Below are positions 47,640 to 58,117 of a DNA stretch of 64,000 nt, in pieces. Origin of the DNA: Desulfonema magnum (lineage in GTDB: Bacteria > Desulfobacterota > Desulfobacteria > Desulfobacterales > 4be13); NCBI RefSeq assembly GCF_017377395.1, contig NZ_CP061800.1:2542001-2606000 (forward strand). The letters run 5' to 3'. The notes below the pieces were generated by a model, which saw only the letters and a program-made list of their open reading frames with translations, did no database searches and was not told the DNA's origin. The position numbers and the translations under genes are program-made. The number at the start of each line of letters is the position of its first letter. Position 1 is the stretch's first letter.

Positions 47640-47902
47640 GAGGATGAAATTTGAAACTTGAAATTTGAAACTCGGAACAGTTACATATGTAAGTACCTGA
47701 GCAAAAGTTTTTTATACATCTTTTTTCCGACTGCGGAGAAACCCGGGGTTTTCCTTCATGGGCGGCGGGTCGTTCCGGGAAAAAACCCGGGTTTCTTCCC
47801 GGGCAAATATTGAAACCTTATGGTTAGGTATTTATATATGAAAATCCGAGGGGTTTCCGGATTTCAAGTTTCAGGTTCCGATTTACAGAGGAGGAAAGAC
47901 GT
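47640..47902. repeat. Short heptamer run and CCGGG hairpins
   Basis: (GAAATTT/GAAACTT)4 at 47646-47675, then hairpins of AAACCCGGGGTTTTCC and CCGGGAAAAAACCCGGGTTT related to repeat family A interiors. AGGAGGAAAG before the next ATG. Confidence 0.7.
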
Positions 47903-48853
47903 ATGAAGAAATTGAACACTGTTCTCATGATTGCCCTTGGTCTGTTTTTTGTAACTGCTTCTGTATCAGCCGCAGGTGAGGCTGTTGAGGTCGGCGTGGC
48001 CTGGGTTGGAAAATCAGGCATGCCGAAGCGAATAATCAAGGGCTTTGATCAGACCATCAGAAAACTGGCTCCGAACATTAAAATTGAATATCAGAAAGAA
48101 CTTGCATCTTCGGATGAGCTTGCCAAAGTGGTTGACAGATGGGAAAAAACCAAAAAAGGCATGGTCATTCTCAGATCTAACGGAGCCAAATGGATTGCCA
48201 AAAACCCGCCTGCAATACCTGCGTTTATCGGGGGTTGTAATCATCCTGTGCAGCTCGGGGTGTTAAAGAATATGCAGGCTCCGGAGGGCAGGATCACCGG
48301 TGTGACGTATGCTTTGCCTGTTGAAACTCAGTTTGAGATTTTCAAAGCGATTTTACCAAATCTTAAATCATTGTTGCTTCTGCTTGAGGAAGGACATCCC
48401 TCAAACACCATTAATCAGGAGGAAACAAAAGCGATTTGCAGCACCATGGGTATCCGATATCATGACAAAATCTGCTCATCAACACAAGATGCTGTTGCCG
48501 CTGTTGCAGAATTTAAGGGAAAGGTCTCTGCCATTCTCCTTGGCAGCAACAGGCTTGTTTATGATAATGCACCGAACATTGTCAGTGCGGCAGGAAAAGT
48601 GCCTGTTCTGTCATATCTGCCCAAGCCTGTTGAGGCGGGCGCTCTGGGCGGATTTCTGGCTGACGATATCAAACTCGGACGGATGCTTGCCGAATCCGTG
48701 GCCGATGTTCTGATAAAAGGCAAAGCCGTCAGAGATGTTCCGGTGAAGGCCGATCCGGATCCGATTTTCACTGTAAATGTCAGGACAGCCGAAAAACTTG
48801 GCATTGAAATTCCGTTTCATATTTTAAAGAAAGCCAGGGTAATTGAGAATTGA
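47903..48853 (+). CDS. ABC-type substrate-binding protein, TrpX/YngK-like (PF04392 type), orphan
   Basis: 316 residues; signal peptide about 1-23 (ending SVSAAG). Two Rossmann-like lobes with VGVAWVGKSG, RITGVTYALPVETQFEIFKAI and LSYLPKPVEAGALGGFLAD, as in the PF04392 binding-protein family. No transporter genes adjoin. A Cache receptor follows. The stop codon lies in the first heptamer of the following tract, and the last residues (VIEN) look repeat-encoded. Confidence 0.82.
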   Translation: MKKLNTVLMIALGLFFVTASVSAAGEAVEVGVAWVGKSGMPKRIIKGFDQTIRKLAPNIKIEYQKELASSDELAKVVDRWEKTKKGMVILRSNGAKWIAKNPPAIPAFIGGCNHPVQLGVLKNMQAPEGRITGVTYALPVETQFEIFKAILPNLKSLLLLLEEGHPSNTINQEETKAICSTMGIRYHDKICSSTQDAVAAVAEFKGKVSAILLGSNRLVYDNAPNIVSAAGKVPVLSYLPKPVEAGALGGFLADDIKLGRMLAESVADVLIKGKAVRDVPVKADPDPIFTVNVRTAEKLGIEIPFHILKKARVIEN

Positions 48854-48895
48854 AAATTGAGAATTGAGAATTGAAAATTGAGAATTGAAAATTTC
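48842..48895. repeat. Heptamer tract (GAATTGA/AAATTGA)n
   Basis: Seven units from the stop of the binding-protein gene to just before the next receptor gene. Confidence 0.9.
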
Positions 48896-48921
48896 ATACG
48901 CGTACAACAAAATTTATAAAA

Positions 48922-51123
48922 ATGAAGCTCAGAGGTAAAATTCTTATTCCTGCTGTTTTTCTGGTTCTGGTCGGCGCGGGGATTTCTGTTGTTTTTTCTT
49001 ATATCAGTTCAAAGAACGCTTTGGAATCTTCAATCAAATGTCAGATTTCCAAGACTGCCGAATCCGCGGCAGCAATGATATCATACTGGATCGAACGGAA
49101 TAAAATAGATATGGTCCACTGGAGCTTGCAGGATGATATTAAAAGTTCTCTTGAGGATACATACATGGGCAAGGCCGCTCGTAAATCTGCCTATTCTCAG
49201 ATGGCTGCCTTGCAAAAAGAATACAGAATATATACTGCCATCGGATTGGCCAATGCAAAGGGCGATGTCATTGCAGATTCATTCGGCACAGGAGAGATAA
49301 GAAATATATCAGACAGAGAATATTTTCAGGCGTCACTGAAAGGAGAAATCGCTGTTTCTGATGTGATCATTGATCAATCATCGGGACAACCTGTTTTTAT
49401 TATATCCGTTCCGGTCAGAGAAGATAAGGAGATTATCGGTGTGCTTTTCGGGGTGATTGATCTGGCTTTTTTTAATAAAAGATATATTGATACCATAAAA
49501 ATTGGCGAAACCGGATATGCCTATATTTTGAATCCGGATGGTCTTGTCATTGCCCATCCGGATAAATCTCAGATAGTTAAGCTCGATGTTAGCAAGTACG
49601 ATTTCGGACGGAAATTCATAAGCGAAAAGAACGGGATTTTTCGGCATAAATTCAACGGTGATGACAAGATAACCGCTATCAGAGCAGAAAGTGAAAAAGG
49701 ATGGATAGTGGGCATTACCGCCCCTGTTGCCGAAGCCTTTGCACCGGCAAAAAAGGTAATAAACATTCTGATTCTCATTGGTTTTGCCGTGGTCGTTTTT
49801 CTGGGCATTGGTTTGTGGTTCATGACTGAATATTTTATGATCAGACCTGTAAAAAAAGTTGCAGAAGGTCTGAAAGACATTGCCGAAGGTGAAGGTGATC
49901 TTACCCGAAGGCTTGAAATCAGAAGCAGAGATGAATTAGGAGAACTGGCTGAATGGTTTAACATATTTCTTAAAAAATTACAGAATATTATTTCAGAAAT
50001 CGCCCGGAGTACATATGATTTCCAAGCTTCATCTCAGGAATTGGCGTCGCTTTCCTCAGACATGGCTTTGTCTGCTGAACAGACGAACTCGCAGGCAGGC
50101 ACGGTTGCCCAAGCTTCGGACCGGGTCGCCGTAAGTGTCAATATTGCGGCTTCCGGCATAGAACAGTCAAACGCCTCAGTATCAAACATTTCTGCCATGA
50201 CAGAGGAAATGTCGTCAACATTCCGTCAGGTATCAGATATTGCCCGGAGAACTGCCGATAATGTAAGACGGATGGCTGAATCAGGGGAAAGAATGTCAGC
50301 CGAGACAAACAGCACTGCCGCGGCCATGGAGGAGATGACGGCATCTTTAAACGAACTTGCAAAGAACACCACTCATGCGAACCGGATATCACAGAACGCC
50401 AACCAACGCACCGAAGAGATCAATGTGAAGATGGATGCACTGGTTTCCGCATCCGAACAGATTGAAAAAGTTATCGGAATTATAAAAGATATAGCAGATC
50501 AGACAAATATGCTGGCGCTGAACGCGACCATTGAGGCGGCCCGTGCCGGGGAAGCAGGCAGAGGATTTGCAGTGGTGGCAGGCGAGGTCAAAGAACTGGC
50601 CAAACAGTCCTCAGATGCAACCGATGAAATTGCGGAACAGATAGAACAGATTCAGATCAGCACCAATGATGTGGTCGCGGCAATCGGAGAAATCAGCAAA
50701 CTCATAAATGATATCGCAAGGATCAATGAAACAAACGCATCCGCAATAGAAGAACAGACAGCCACGGCAGGCGATATTTCAAAATCCGTGGCAAGTAATG
50801 CCCTTACTGTAAAAAATGTTGCTGCTGATGGAGGCACTGCTGCGAACCTGGTCAGAGATATCGCACAATCCATGGAAGAAGCATCAGAAACCGCATCAGA
50901 TGTGGCTAAAAATGTGGACGGACTGGCAAAAGGGGTACAGGATATTGCCTGTTCTTCGGGTGAGTCCGCACGGGGGACCCGGGATATTTCAGAGAGCATT
51001 CAGAGAATCAGTGATGTATCGGAAAAAACAGCCGTGACCGCGGTGAGAACAAAAGTGTCCTCAAAAAAAATATCTCAGATGGCAGATGCGCTTTCAGAAA
51101 TTGTAAAACAGTTCCGACTCTGA
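48922..51123 (+). CDS. Methyl-accepting chemotaxis protein with dCache domain
   Basis: 733 residues. TM1 about 6-27, double-Cache sensor ([34 protein letters not shown]) to about 275, TM2 about 280-303, HAMP ([22 protein letters not shown]) and a normal signalling tip ([12 protein letters not shown]). dCache domains of this form commonly bind amino acids or other small carboxylates. About half of the coiled coil is close to that of the previous receptor, suggesting duplication with exchange of the sensor. Confidence 0.94.
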   Translation: MKLRGKILIPAVFLVLVGAGISVVFSYISSKNALESSIKCQISKTAESAAAMISYWIERNKIDMVHWSLQDDIKSSLEDTYMGKAARKSAYSQMAALQKEYRIYTAIGLANAKGDVIADSFGTGEIRNISDREYFQASLKGEIAVSDVIIDQSSGQPVFIISVPVREDKEIIGVLFGVIDLAFFNKRYIDTIKIGETGYAYILNPDGLVIAHPDKSQIVKLDVSKYDFGRKFISEKNGIFRHKFNGDDKITAIRAESEKGWIVGITAPVAEAFAPAKKVINILILIGFAVVVFLGIGLWFMTEYFMIRPVKKVAEGLKDIAEGEGDLTRRLEIRSRDELGELAEWFNIFLKKLQNIISEIARSTYDFQASSQELASLSSDMALSAEQTNSQAGTVAQASDRVAVSVNIAASGIEQSNASVSNISAMTEEMSSTFRQVSDIARRTADNVRRMAESGERMSAETNSTAAAMEEMTASLNELAKNTTHANRISQNANQRTEEINVKMDALVSASEQIEKVIGIIKDIADQTNMLALNATIEAARAGEAGRGFAVVAGEVKELAKQSSDATDEIAEQIEQIQISTNDVVAAIGEISKLINDIARINETNASAIEEQTATAGDISKSVASNALTVKNVAADGGTAANLVRDIAQSMEEASETASDVAKNVDGLAKGVQDIACSSGESARGTRDISESIQRISDVSEKTAVTAVRTKVSSKKISQMADALSEIVKQFRL

Positions 51124-51565
51124 TTCCGGGAAGCAGGTCCGATCTCCAAAAGCGGATTCATTATTAAAAACAATCATGGCAAAAAAACCATATGCTGTCG
51201 GGACTCAGGATGAAGCCCTTTTGGGTCATACATGTTAAATTAATAATATTTTCAATTTTTTATAGCTGTTATCTGTTTCTTATAAATTCATGCTTGATGT
51301 GTTTCGGATTTTTGGATAAATTTAACTATCCCGAATACTGAAAAACGTTTATCCGGGTGCTTATACCGATTCACTATTGCAATTATACAATAAATGTTCC
51401 TTATCGAATGAAGTTATGGACATAATCAATGTATAATTTCATTAGAGAAATGGTATTATATCAAATTTAGGACTGATTTTGCAGGTTATCGGACAGGGAC
51501 GGAGGGGTAATCTCCCTGTGCTTATTCCCAAACGAACGCTAATAAAGATTTAAGGGATACAGGAA
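51124..51565. other. AT-rich leader of the WspA-like gene
   Basis: No gene or repeat. A TATAAT at about 51430 and AT-rich tracts could form a promoter, but no matching -35 is clear. The gap suggests separate transcription of the downstream receptor-CheB-cyclase genes. Confidence 0.4.
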
Positions 51566-53680
51566 ATGATGAAATTGAAATTGAATTTGACAATAAAACG
51601 AATGTTATGGGGATTGGTGCTCATCGCCGTGTCAGTGACATTTTTGCTGGCAGGGATAAGCCTTTATTCAAATAACGAACTAATGAAAAACCAAAAACAA
51701 TTGACAGAAATTGTAATGCCTCTGGATAATGTTACCCAGAAAGTCAGAATAGCGACGGTCCGTTTTAGCATACGCAACCATATGATTCGGGAAGCAGCAA
51801 CCCTGAAAGAACTTGATCAGTTTAGTGAACGAAAACATCTTGAACAGATGTTTTCAGAAGGTCTGAGCAGCCTCAGACAGCTGGCTGCAAAAGCAAAGAT
51901 TACCGAGGATGACAAAAAAAAGAACACCCTCCTTGAAAAGCTGGAAAAATTTTACAGTAATATGCTGGAGAAAGACATTGCTGTTTTTGAATCTGTACGC
52001 AGACATCTTAAATTGGCGGAGGATATAAGACAGCAAGTTTCAGTACTGGACAGGCTGGGAGAAAAGCTTCACAGAAACTCGGAAACATTTTCCGAAAAGG
52101 TCAGTATTGCCATTCTCAGGCAAATTAAAGAAAGTGAGAAAACAACGGCTCTGAAAGAGTTAACCGAAGCCCAAAAAATCAGTAATGATCTCAGACTGGC
52201 AATTGTTTTTCTGACCAATTACGGACGGCAGATGCTGCTGGCTGATGAACAGGAGAGAATCACCCATATCAGAGATGATAAAATTGCTCAGACGGTCCGA
52301 AATATTGAGATGTTTCTTGACACATTGGCTGGTTTTACATTCTACGAAAATATAAATCAGGCAGAGCTGTTTGAAATAATACAGAATGTAAAAAAAGAAT
52401 ATGAACTGCTGAGATTAACCCTTATCGGGAAAAATGATTCAATTGTCAGCCTGCAGAGCCAGTGGATCACGGAACGGGAAAACATACTTTCGCTCAATAT
52501 GAGTTTAAAAGAGATCACAGATTTTCTTACAGCAAGTTTGGAAGACATAAAACTGGCCGCGGACCAGGTTCGTTATCTGGCTGAAGAAGATGCTGCAAAT
52601 GTGAATATAACATCCCAGAGTATCATATGGAGTGTCAGTATCGGAGTCATTTTGTTCATGGTGGTGGTCGGTATGATCATCACACGGCGAATTATTCTTC
52701 CCATCGGCAAAGCAGAATCTTTCGCAGCAATCATATCAAACGGGGATCTGACCGCTGAGATTGAAAAAGACCATGATGATGAGGTTGGAAATCTTGTTTC
52801 CAAACTGAGCAGCATGGCCCATAACCTGAACATGCTGATCGGCCAGGTTCAGCGTTCCGGAATACAGGTGACATCTTCAGCCACGGAATTATCTGCCACG
52901 TCCAGACAGCAGGAAGCCGTGATGAAAACCCAGTTGGAGTCAACAAACTACGTGGTCAAGGCCGTAAGGGAAATTTCAACTGTTTCTGAGGATTTAGTTG
53001 AAACCATGCAGCGGGTGGCAGTCATGTCGGAACAGACAGCTGAGTTTGCCAACAGCGGTCAGACCGATTTGTCCCAGATGGAAGAGGCCATGCATCATAT
53101 GGAAAACGCGTCCAAATCCATATCCGGAAAACTGGAGGCTATTAATGAAAAAGCCGCCAATATCACCTCCGTGGTCACAACAATTACCAAAGTGGCGGAC
53201 CAGACCAATCTGCTGTCTCTGAATGCGGCCATTGAAGCGGAAAAGGCCGGGGAATACGGCCGGGGGTTCACGGTGGTGGCACGGGAGATCCGCAGACTCG
53301 CGGACCAGACAGCGGTCGCGACGTTGGATATTGATCAGATGGTCCAGGAAATGCAGTCTGCCGTGTCCGCAGGAGTCATGGAAATGGACGCGTTCATAAC
53401 AGAAGTTCAGCGCAGCGCTGAAAACGTTGGTAAAATCAGTATGCAATTATCCCGAATTATAGAACAGGTTCAGGGCCTGTCTCCCAGTTTTGAAGGTGTG
53501 AACGAGTCCATGCAGTTCCAATCTGAAAAAGCCCAGCAGATTAACAATTCCATGATGAATCTGAGCGAAGAGATGCAACAGACCGTGGATTCCCTTCGTG
53601 AATCCTTTCTTGCCATTGAACAGCTGAATGACGCTGCAAAAGGGCTGCAGGACGAAGTGTCACGATTCAGGGTAATGTGA
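51566..53680 (+). CDS. WspA-like methyl-accepting receptor
   Basis: 704 residues. TM1 about 12-34, a 320-residue helical periplasmic region, TM2 about 355-378, HAMP, and a signalling domain whose tip reads [12 protein letters not shown] then [20 protein letters not shown]. This variant tip, different from the two receptors upstream, is characteristic of WspA, which senses surface contact or envelope stress in Pseudomonas. Its place directly before the CheB gene also fits. Confidence 0.92.
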   Translation: MMKLKLNLTIKRMLWGLVLIAVSVTFLLAGISLYSNNELMKNQKQLTEIVMPLDNVTQKVRIATVRFSIRNHMIREAATLKELDQFSERKHLEQMFSEGLSSLRQLAAKAKITEDDKKKNTLLEKLEKFYSNMLEKDIAVFESVRRHLKLAEDIRQQVSVLDRLGEKLHRNSETFSEKVSIAILRQIKESEKTTALKELTEAQKISNDLRLAIVFLTNYGRQMLLADEQERITHIRDDKIAQTVRNIEMFLDTLAGFTFYENINQAELFEIIQNVKKEYELLRLTLIGKNDSIVSLQSQWITERENILSLNMSLKEITDFLTASLEDIKLAADQVRYLAEEDAANVNITSQSIIWSVSIGVILFMVVVGMIITRRIILPIGKAESFAAIISNGDLTAEIEKDHDDEVGNLVSKLSSMAHNLNMLIGQVQRSGIQVTSSATELSATSRQQEAVMKTQLESTNYVVKAVREISTVSEDLVETMQRVAVMSEQTAEFANSGQTDLSQMEEAMHHMENASKSISGKLEAINEKAANITSVVTTITKVADQTNLLSLNAAIEAEKAGEYGRGFTVVAREIRRLADQTAVATLDIDQMVQEMQSAVSAGVMEMDAFITEVQRSAENVGKISMQLSRIIEQVQGLSPSFEGVNESMQFQSEKAQQINNSMMNLSEEMQQTVDSLRESFLAIEQLNDAAKGLQDEVSRFRVM

Positions 53681-53709
53681 AATGAAAAGCTGACAACTGG
53701 TAACAAAAT

Positions 53710-54804
53710 ATGCGAATAGCGATAGTAAATGACCTGGCCACGGTGAGAGAAGGTCTGCGGCAAATCATACTCAGTGTTCCGGGCCATGAAATCGCCTGGG
53801 TGGCCTGTGACGGTGAGGAAGCTGTGAACAAAAACACCGCGGATACACCGGATCTGATTCTGATGGATCTGATGATGCCGGTCATGGACGGGGTGGAGGC
53901 CACCCGCCGGATCATGAGCGAATCTCCGTGTCCGATCCTGGTGGTAACGGCCACTGTGGGAAACAACGCCGCAAGGGTCTTTGAGGCGATGGGTCACGGT
54001 GCCCTGGATGCGGTCACGATTCCGATGATGGGAAACGGTGCCGAAGCAGAGCGCAGCAGATATGTGTTGTTGAGAAAAATTCATATCATAGCAAAACTGG
54101 GCAGAGGATCTTCTGATGCCGTGAGGCATGTCTGTCCGGTCGTGCCGGAATCTGTTCCTTCCTTAATTGTCATGGGCGCTTCCACAGGCGGGCCAAAGGC
54201 TCTGGCAGAAGTGATTTCCAGGCTTCCGGAGAATTTTGAGGCAGCAGTTGTCATTGTCCAGCATGTGGATGAAAAATTTTCCGCAGGATTTGCAAACTGG
54301 CTGGATGCTCAGACCCCCTTGCAGGTAAAACTTGCACCTGAGGGGGGACGGCCAAAATCAAATACAATCTATGTGGCAGGAACCAATGACCATTTGATTA
54401 TCACCGCCAGTCTGACATTTTCTTATACCTCGGAAGCTGGCGACACGCCTTTCCGGCCCTCGGTAAACGTTTTTTTCAAAAGCGTGGCCAGACACTGGCC
54501 GGATTATTATATTAAAACAGGATGTGTCGCTGTGCTGCTTACCGGGATGGGCCGGGACGGAGCCGAGGGACTGGCGGCTTTGCGCGGGGCAGGCTGGCAT
54601 ACGATTGCTCAGGACGAAGCGAGCAGTATTGTCTATGGGATGCCCAAGGCAGCCAAGGAACTGGACGCTGCGGTTGAAATCCTCCCTGTCAAGGAAATTG
54701 CCCCGGCCATCCTTTCCCGTTTTCAGTCTCTGGCCTCTCGTGTCCGGGCTGCTGATCAGGAACAAGAAAAAAATGCGGAATTTGGAACACGGAATGGAGA
54801 ATAA
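53710..54804 (+). CDS. cheB: CheB methylesterase (WspF-like)
   Basis: 364 residues. Receiver with D53 (LILMDLMMP) and IVND at the N-terminus, as in WspF, then the esterase domain with S158 (GASTGGPKAL), H185 (VQHVDE) and D283 (TGMGRDGAEG). Removes methyl groups from receptors, resetting the pathway; loss of WspF locks the Pseudomonas pathway on. Overlaps the cyclase gene by about 30 nt. Confidence 0.94.
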   Translation: MRIAIVNDLATVREGLRQIILSVPGHEIAWVACDGEEAVNKNTADTPDLILMDLMMPVMDGVEATRRIMSESPCPILVVTATVGNNAARVFEAMGHGALDAVTIPMMGNGAEAERSRYVLLRKIHIIAKLGRGSSDAVRHVCPVVPESVPSLIVMGASTGGPKALAEVISRLPENFEAAVVIVQHVDEKFSAGFANWLDAQTPLQVKLAPEGGRPKSNTIYVAGTNDHLIITASLTFSYTSEAGDTPFRPSVNVFFKSVARHWPDYYIKTGCVAVLLTGMGRDGAEGLAALRGAGWHTIAQDEASSIVYGMPKAAKELDAAVEILPVKEIAPAILSRFQSLASRVRAADQEQEKNAEFGTRNGE

Positions 54805-56299
54805 AAGCTTCAAAACCTCTCCCCGACCTGAATCGGGGATTACTCTGACCCACCACCGGATCACAGTTCTGCTGGTTGATGATCAGGCAATGATTGGCGA
54901 GGCAGTACGCCGCATGTTGGTGACTGAGGAAGATATTGATTTTTATTACTGCCGGGATGCAGGAAAAGCGATCAAAATGGCCAATGAAATTTCACCGACT
55001 GTGATCCTTCAGGATCTGGTCATGCCTGAAATTGACGGCCTGACTCTGGTCCGGTATTTTCGCGCCAATGAAGGCACCCGGGATGTGCCGCTGATTGTTT
55101 TGTCAAGCAAGGAAGAACCCCGCACCAAGGCCGAGGCTTTTGCCCTGGGGGCCAATGATTATATGGTGAAACTGCCGGACAGACTCGAAGTCATTGCCCG
55201 GATCCGCTATCATTCCAAAGGGTATATTAACCTGCTGGAAAGGAATGAGGCATACAATGCGCTGCTGGAAAGCCAGAAAAAACTCGAGGTTCGGAACCAG
55301 TTTATCCGGGATACCTTCGGACGCTATCTTTCTGATGATATTGTTGACAGCATCCTCGAAAGCCCCGAGGGAATGAAACTGGGAGGCGAGAAACGAAGAA
55401 TCACAATTATGATGACTGATCTCCGGGGATTTACCGCCATAAGTGAGCGTCTTCCCCCTGAAAACGTTGTAAGCATTATCAATAATTATCTTGAAGTTAT
55501 GACGGAGATCATCCTGAAGTACCAGGGCACCATTGACGAGTTTATCGGTGATTCCATTCTGGTCATTTTCGGAGCGCCTATTCTCCGCGAGGATGATGCC
55601 ATACGGGCAGTGGCCTGTGCGGTGGAAATGCAGATGAGGATGGACGAGGTCAATCAGCGGAACCGGGAAGCGAAATTTCCGGACGTGTCCCAGGGAATCG
55701 GGATAAATACAGGGGGGCTGGTGGTGGGCAATATTGGTTCGGAAAAACGGTCCAAATACGGCGTGGTCGGACGCAATGTGAACCTTGCTGCCCGTATTGA
55801 GTCTTTCACGGTGGGGGGGCAGATATTAATTTCAGAAAGCACTCTGAAAGACTGCGGTCAGATTGTGAGAATAGATGATCAGATGGAAGTCATGCCCAAA
55901 GGATTCAAAGACCCGGTCAAGATTTATGAAATCGGGGGCATAGCAGGGGATTACGATCTTTTTCTTCCCGAAAAACAGGAAATAAAATTACTGGATCTGC
56001 GGCAGCCCCTGCCTATTCTTTTTATGAAACTTACTGAAAAATACGCGAATAAGAATGTGTTTCAGGGCACGGTGTTCCGACTGGGGAACGAAGCAGCAGA
56101 AATCCGGACCGATGAGCCGATAAAACGGCTGACCAATCTTAAAATCTCGTTGTTTGATGATGAGGGATATGAGATTACAACCGAATTATACGCCAAAGTT
56201 ACCAGAAATCTTTCCGATTCTCCCCCTGTGTCGAGGATTTGTTTCACTTCTGTTCCGCCGGAAGCCAGGGCTTTTTTCAAATACAGGTATAATTTTTAA
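54773..56299 (+). CDS. WspR-type receiver fused to class III adenylate/guanylate cyclase
   Basis: 508 residues from the ATG at 54773 (54794 is also possible); longer frame upstream lies inside cheB. Receiver: VLLVDDQAMIGEAVRRML, phospho-Asp D81 in ILQDLVMPEIDGLTL, and ALGANDYMVKLPD, all strikingly like WspR. Instead of GGDEF the output is a class III cyclase (about 205-385) with metal ligands D216 (MTDLRGFT) and D260 (FIGDSIL) and VNLAARIE with transition-state Asn and Arg. The purine-selecting Lys before FIGD is Glu (E256), as in guanylate cyclases, so cGMP is possible. A C-terminal beta-rich segment (about 420-508) may be PilZ-like. Probable output of the Wsp-like array. Confidence 0.9.
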   Translation: MRNLEHGMENKSFKTSPRPESGITLTHHRITVLLVDDQAMIGEAVRRMLVTEEDIDFYYCRDAGKAIKMANEISPTVILQDLVMPEIDGLTLVRYFRANEGTRDVPLIVLSSKEEPRTKAEAFALGANDYMVKLPDRLEVIARIRYHSKGYINLLERNEAYNALLESQKKLEVRNQFIRDTFGRYLSDDIVDSILESPEGMKLGGEKRRITIMMTDLRGFTAISERLPPENVVSIINNYLEVMTEIILKYQGTIDEFIGDSILVIFGAPILREDDAIRAVACAVEMQMRMDEVNQRNREAKFPDVSQGIGINTGGLVVGNIGSEKRSKYGVVGRNVNLAARIESFTVGGQILISESTLKDCGQIVRIDDQMEVMPKGFKDPVKIYEIGGIAGDYDLFLPEKQEIKLLDLRQPLPILFMKLTEKYANKNVFQGTVFRLGNEAAEIRTDEPIKRLTNLKISLFDDEGYEITTELYAKVTRNLSDSPPVSRICFTSVPPEARAFFKYRYNF

Positions 56300-56536
56300 G
56301 ATGTGTGGTGTGCGGTGTGCGGTGTGCGGTGTTCGGGAGGGCTAAAAACACTGATCGCCAAACACAGAGCACTAAGGGGCGTATTTACGATTTTGGGAAA
56401 TGAGCCGCCGAGGAGTGCTGAAATGAAGTTTTCGCATGGCCTCACGCCCGCGGCCCTCTGAAAAAAATGTGCTAAAATTTCATTTCAGCACCCCTCCCTT
56501 AACTCATGAATACGTCCGGCACTAAGGATATTCAAT
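56300..56536. repeat. (GTGTGCG)n heptamers and GTGCTGAAAT hairpin
   Basis: (GTGCGGT)4-type units directly after the cyclase stop. Then GGAGTGCTGAAATGAA and its inverse TTCATTTCAGCACCCC (56415-56500) form a large hairpin related to one at 62798-62830. Confidence 0.75.
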
Positions 56537-57343
56537 ATGAAGATCAAGTTCATAGGAGTCGGTTCAGCTTTTACCACTTCGGACTATTATCAGTCCAATA
56601 TGCTGATCACTGCGGGAAATGGCAAAAAACTGCTTCTTGATTGCGGAACTGATGTAAGATTCGCTCTGGGTGAATGTAAATGGCCAGACAACAGACAGTT
56701 CTCCAATACATCTTCACAGGAAGAGGCTCCGGATGAAAATATTGACGCAATCTATATCTCTCATCTGCATTCTGACCATATCGGCGGCATGGAATGGATG
56801 GCGTTTAAGACCTATTTTTGTCTGAATCCGAAAAGAAAAAAGCTTTTCATGGAAGAAAATCTCATGCATGATTTGTGGGATTTTTCCTTAAAAGGCGGTC
56901 TCGGATGTATCGAAGGAAAATGTATGCATCTGACCGATTATTTCGACTGCCGCCCCCTCGCGGGTAATGGCTTTTTTCACTGGGAAGGCATTCATTTTTC
57001 GCTCATAAAAATGCCGCATGTGATCACTGGCTACAAGGATATCCATAGTTACGGTCTTCTGATGGAGGAGGATGGAAACGTGGTGTTTATTACCACGGAT
57101 ACCCAGTTTGAGCCGGCGATTGTCAGCAGGGTCGGACAAAAGGCCGATATTATTTTTCACGACTGTGAAACCACTCCTTTTAAAACCATTGTGCATACCC
57201 ACTACGATGACTTATGCACCCTGCCCCTTGAACTGAGGCAGAAAATATGGCTTTATCATTACCAACCCTGTCCTAACCGTCAGGCAAAGGCTGACGGATT
57301 CAGGGGGTTTGTGACAAAAGGACAGGAATTTGATTTTGTATGA
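56537..57343 (+). CDS. Metallo-beta-lactamase-fold hydrolase
   Basis: 268 residues. Zinc motif SHLHSDHIGG, a later His in MPHVI, Asp in TTDTQFE, and VHTHYDDL. The layout is of the RNase Z/phosphodiesterase branch of the fold. Because it directly follows a nucleotide cyclase gene, a cyclic-nucleotide phosphodiesterase role is attractive, but the sequence alone does not show this. Other choices are RNA or phosphonate hydrolysis. Confidence 0.82.
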   Translation: MKIKFIGVGSAFTTSDYYQSNMLITAGNGKKLLLDCGTDVRFALGECKWPDNRQFSNTSSQEEAPDENIDAIYISHLHSDHIGGMEWMAFKTYFCLNPKRKKLFMEENLMHDLWDFSLKGGLGCIEGKCMHLTDYFDCRPLAGNGFFHWEGIHFSLIKMPHVITGYKDIHSYGLLMEEDGNVVFITTDTQFEPAIVSRVGQKADIIFHDCETTPFKTIVHTHYDDLCTLPLELRQKIWLYHYQPCPNRQAKADGFRGFVTKGQEFDFV

Positions 57344-57702
57344 AAAAGGTGTCAGGTGTCATGAAAAATTACAAATTTTTCATGCTTCGTTTTGATTTGT
57401 GATTTTTGATTTGCGATAATTCCAAAAGAATGGCCGCCGCGGCTCCGGTTTATCTGACTGACCGTTTTACATGGCTTCCGGAAGATATTATCGGGGAACT
57501 GTCCGGCATAAAAAACGAAACGGAAAGAAAACGTCCGAAGCCTTTTGGAAAAAGAGTTTTGAAACAATTGTAAGTGAAATGTCTGACGAGGCGGAGAAGA
57601 AGGCCCCTTAGAGGAAAAAGGAATGGGCGGGACCTGCTGACGGAGACAGAAAGCAGATAAGATATCCGGGTAGTAACGACCACATTTCATCACGCTGAAT
57701 CG
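57344..57702. other. Gap with small possible open frame
   Basis: Starts with a GGTGTCA repeat and a GAAAAATTACAAATTTTTC hairpin. A 47-codon frame at 57430-57573 begins MAAAAPVYLTDRFTWLPEDI; it has natural codon use but no clear ribosome binding site, and I do not recognise it. Confidence 0.35.
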
Positions 57703-58009
57703 TCATCGCCCCTTTTTCTTTTTCGTCAGCATCCACATTTTTTCCAAAGACTTATATTTTTCATTGACATAGCTCTGAAGCCATCTCTGAGACACGCCGA
57801 CAACGCGGCTAGATGCCGGCAAGCGAAAGTCTTTCCAAAAGAAGTTTGTCTATAAGCTCCTTTTTTTCAACGGAAATTTTTTCTTTGGCCGGATTCTCGA
57901 CAAAATGCCTTCGGCAATCTTTGCACATATATCTCGGTTTGCCATAGGAGGTGTTTCCGTTTCTCACGATGTTTTCGGAGTTGCATCGAAAACAGATTAT
58001 TTCATTCAT
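57703..58009 (-). pseudogene. IS1-like InsA transposase remnant, frameshifted
   Basis: From the ATG at 58009 (GGAGAAATAATT upstream) the frame encodes a zinc-finger start CFRCNSENIVRNGNTSYGKPRYMCKDC typical of InsA (key cysteines C6, C9, C30, C33), then RLSLAGI and a TAG. Dropping one T at that point restores SRVVGVSQRWLQSYVNEKY, the family's helix-turn-helix, which then stops at 57703. InsB and the inverted repeats are not seen, so the element is dead. Confidence 0.75.
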
Positions 58010-58117
58010 AATTATTTCTCCATTTTTTATTTTTTTATACCATAACTCTCTTATTTTAAAAGTCAATCATCACTACTATATTTACCAGATTTTCTTTCAA
58101 GTTCCGGGTTTCAAGTT

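Noticed and set aside
51480..51565. c-di-GMP (GEMM) riboswitch before the WspA-like gene
   Set aside because: The conserved GEMM core and tetraloop receptor are absent.
54524..54772. Extended start of the cyclase gene
   Set aside because: The extra residues are read from the cheB coding sequence in another frame and resemble no domain.
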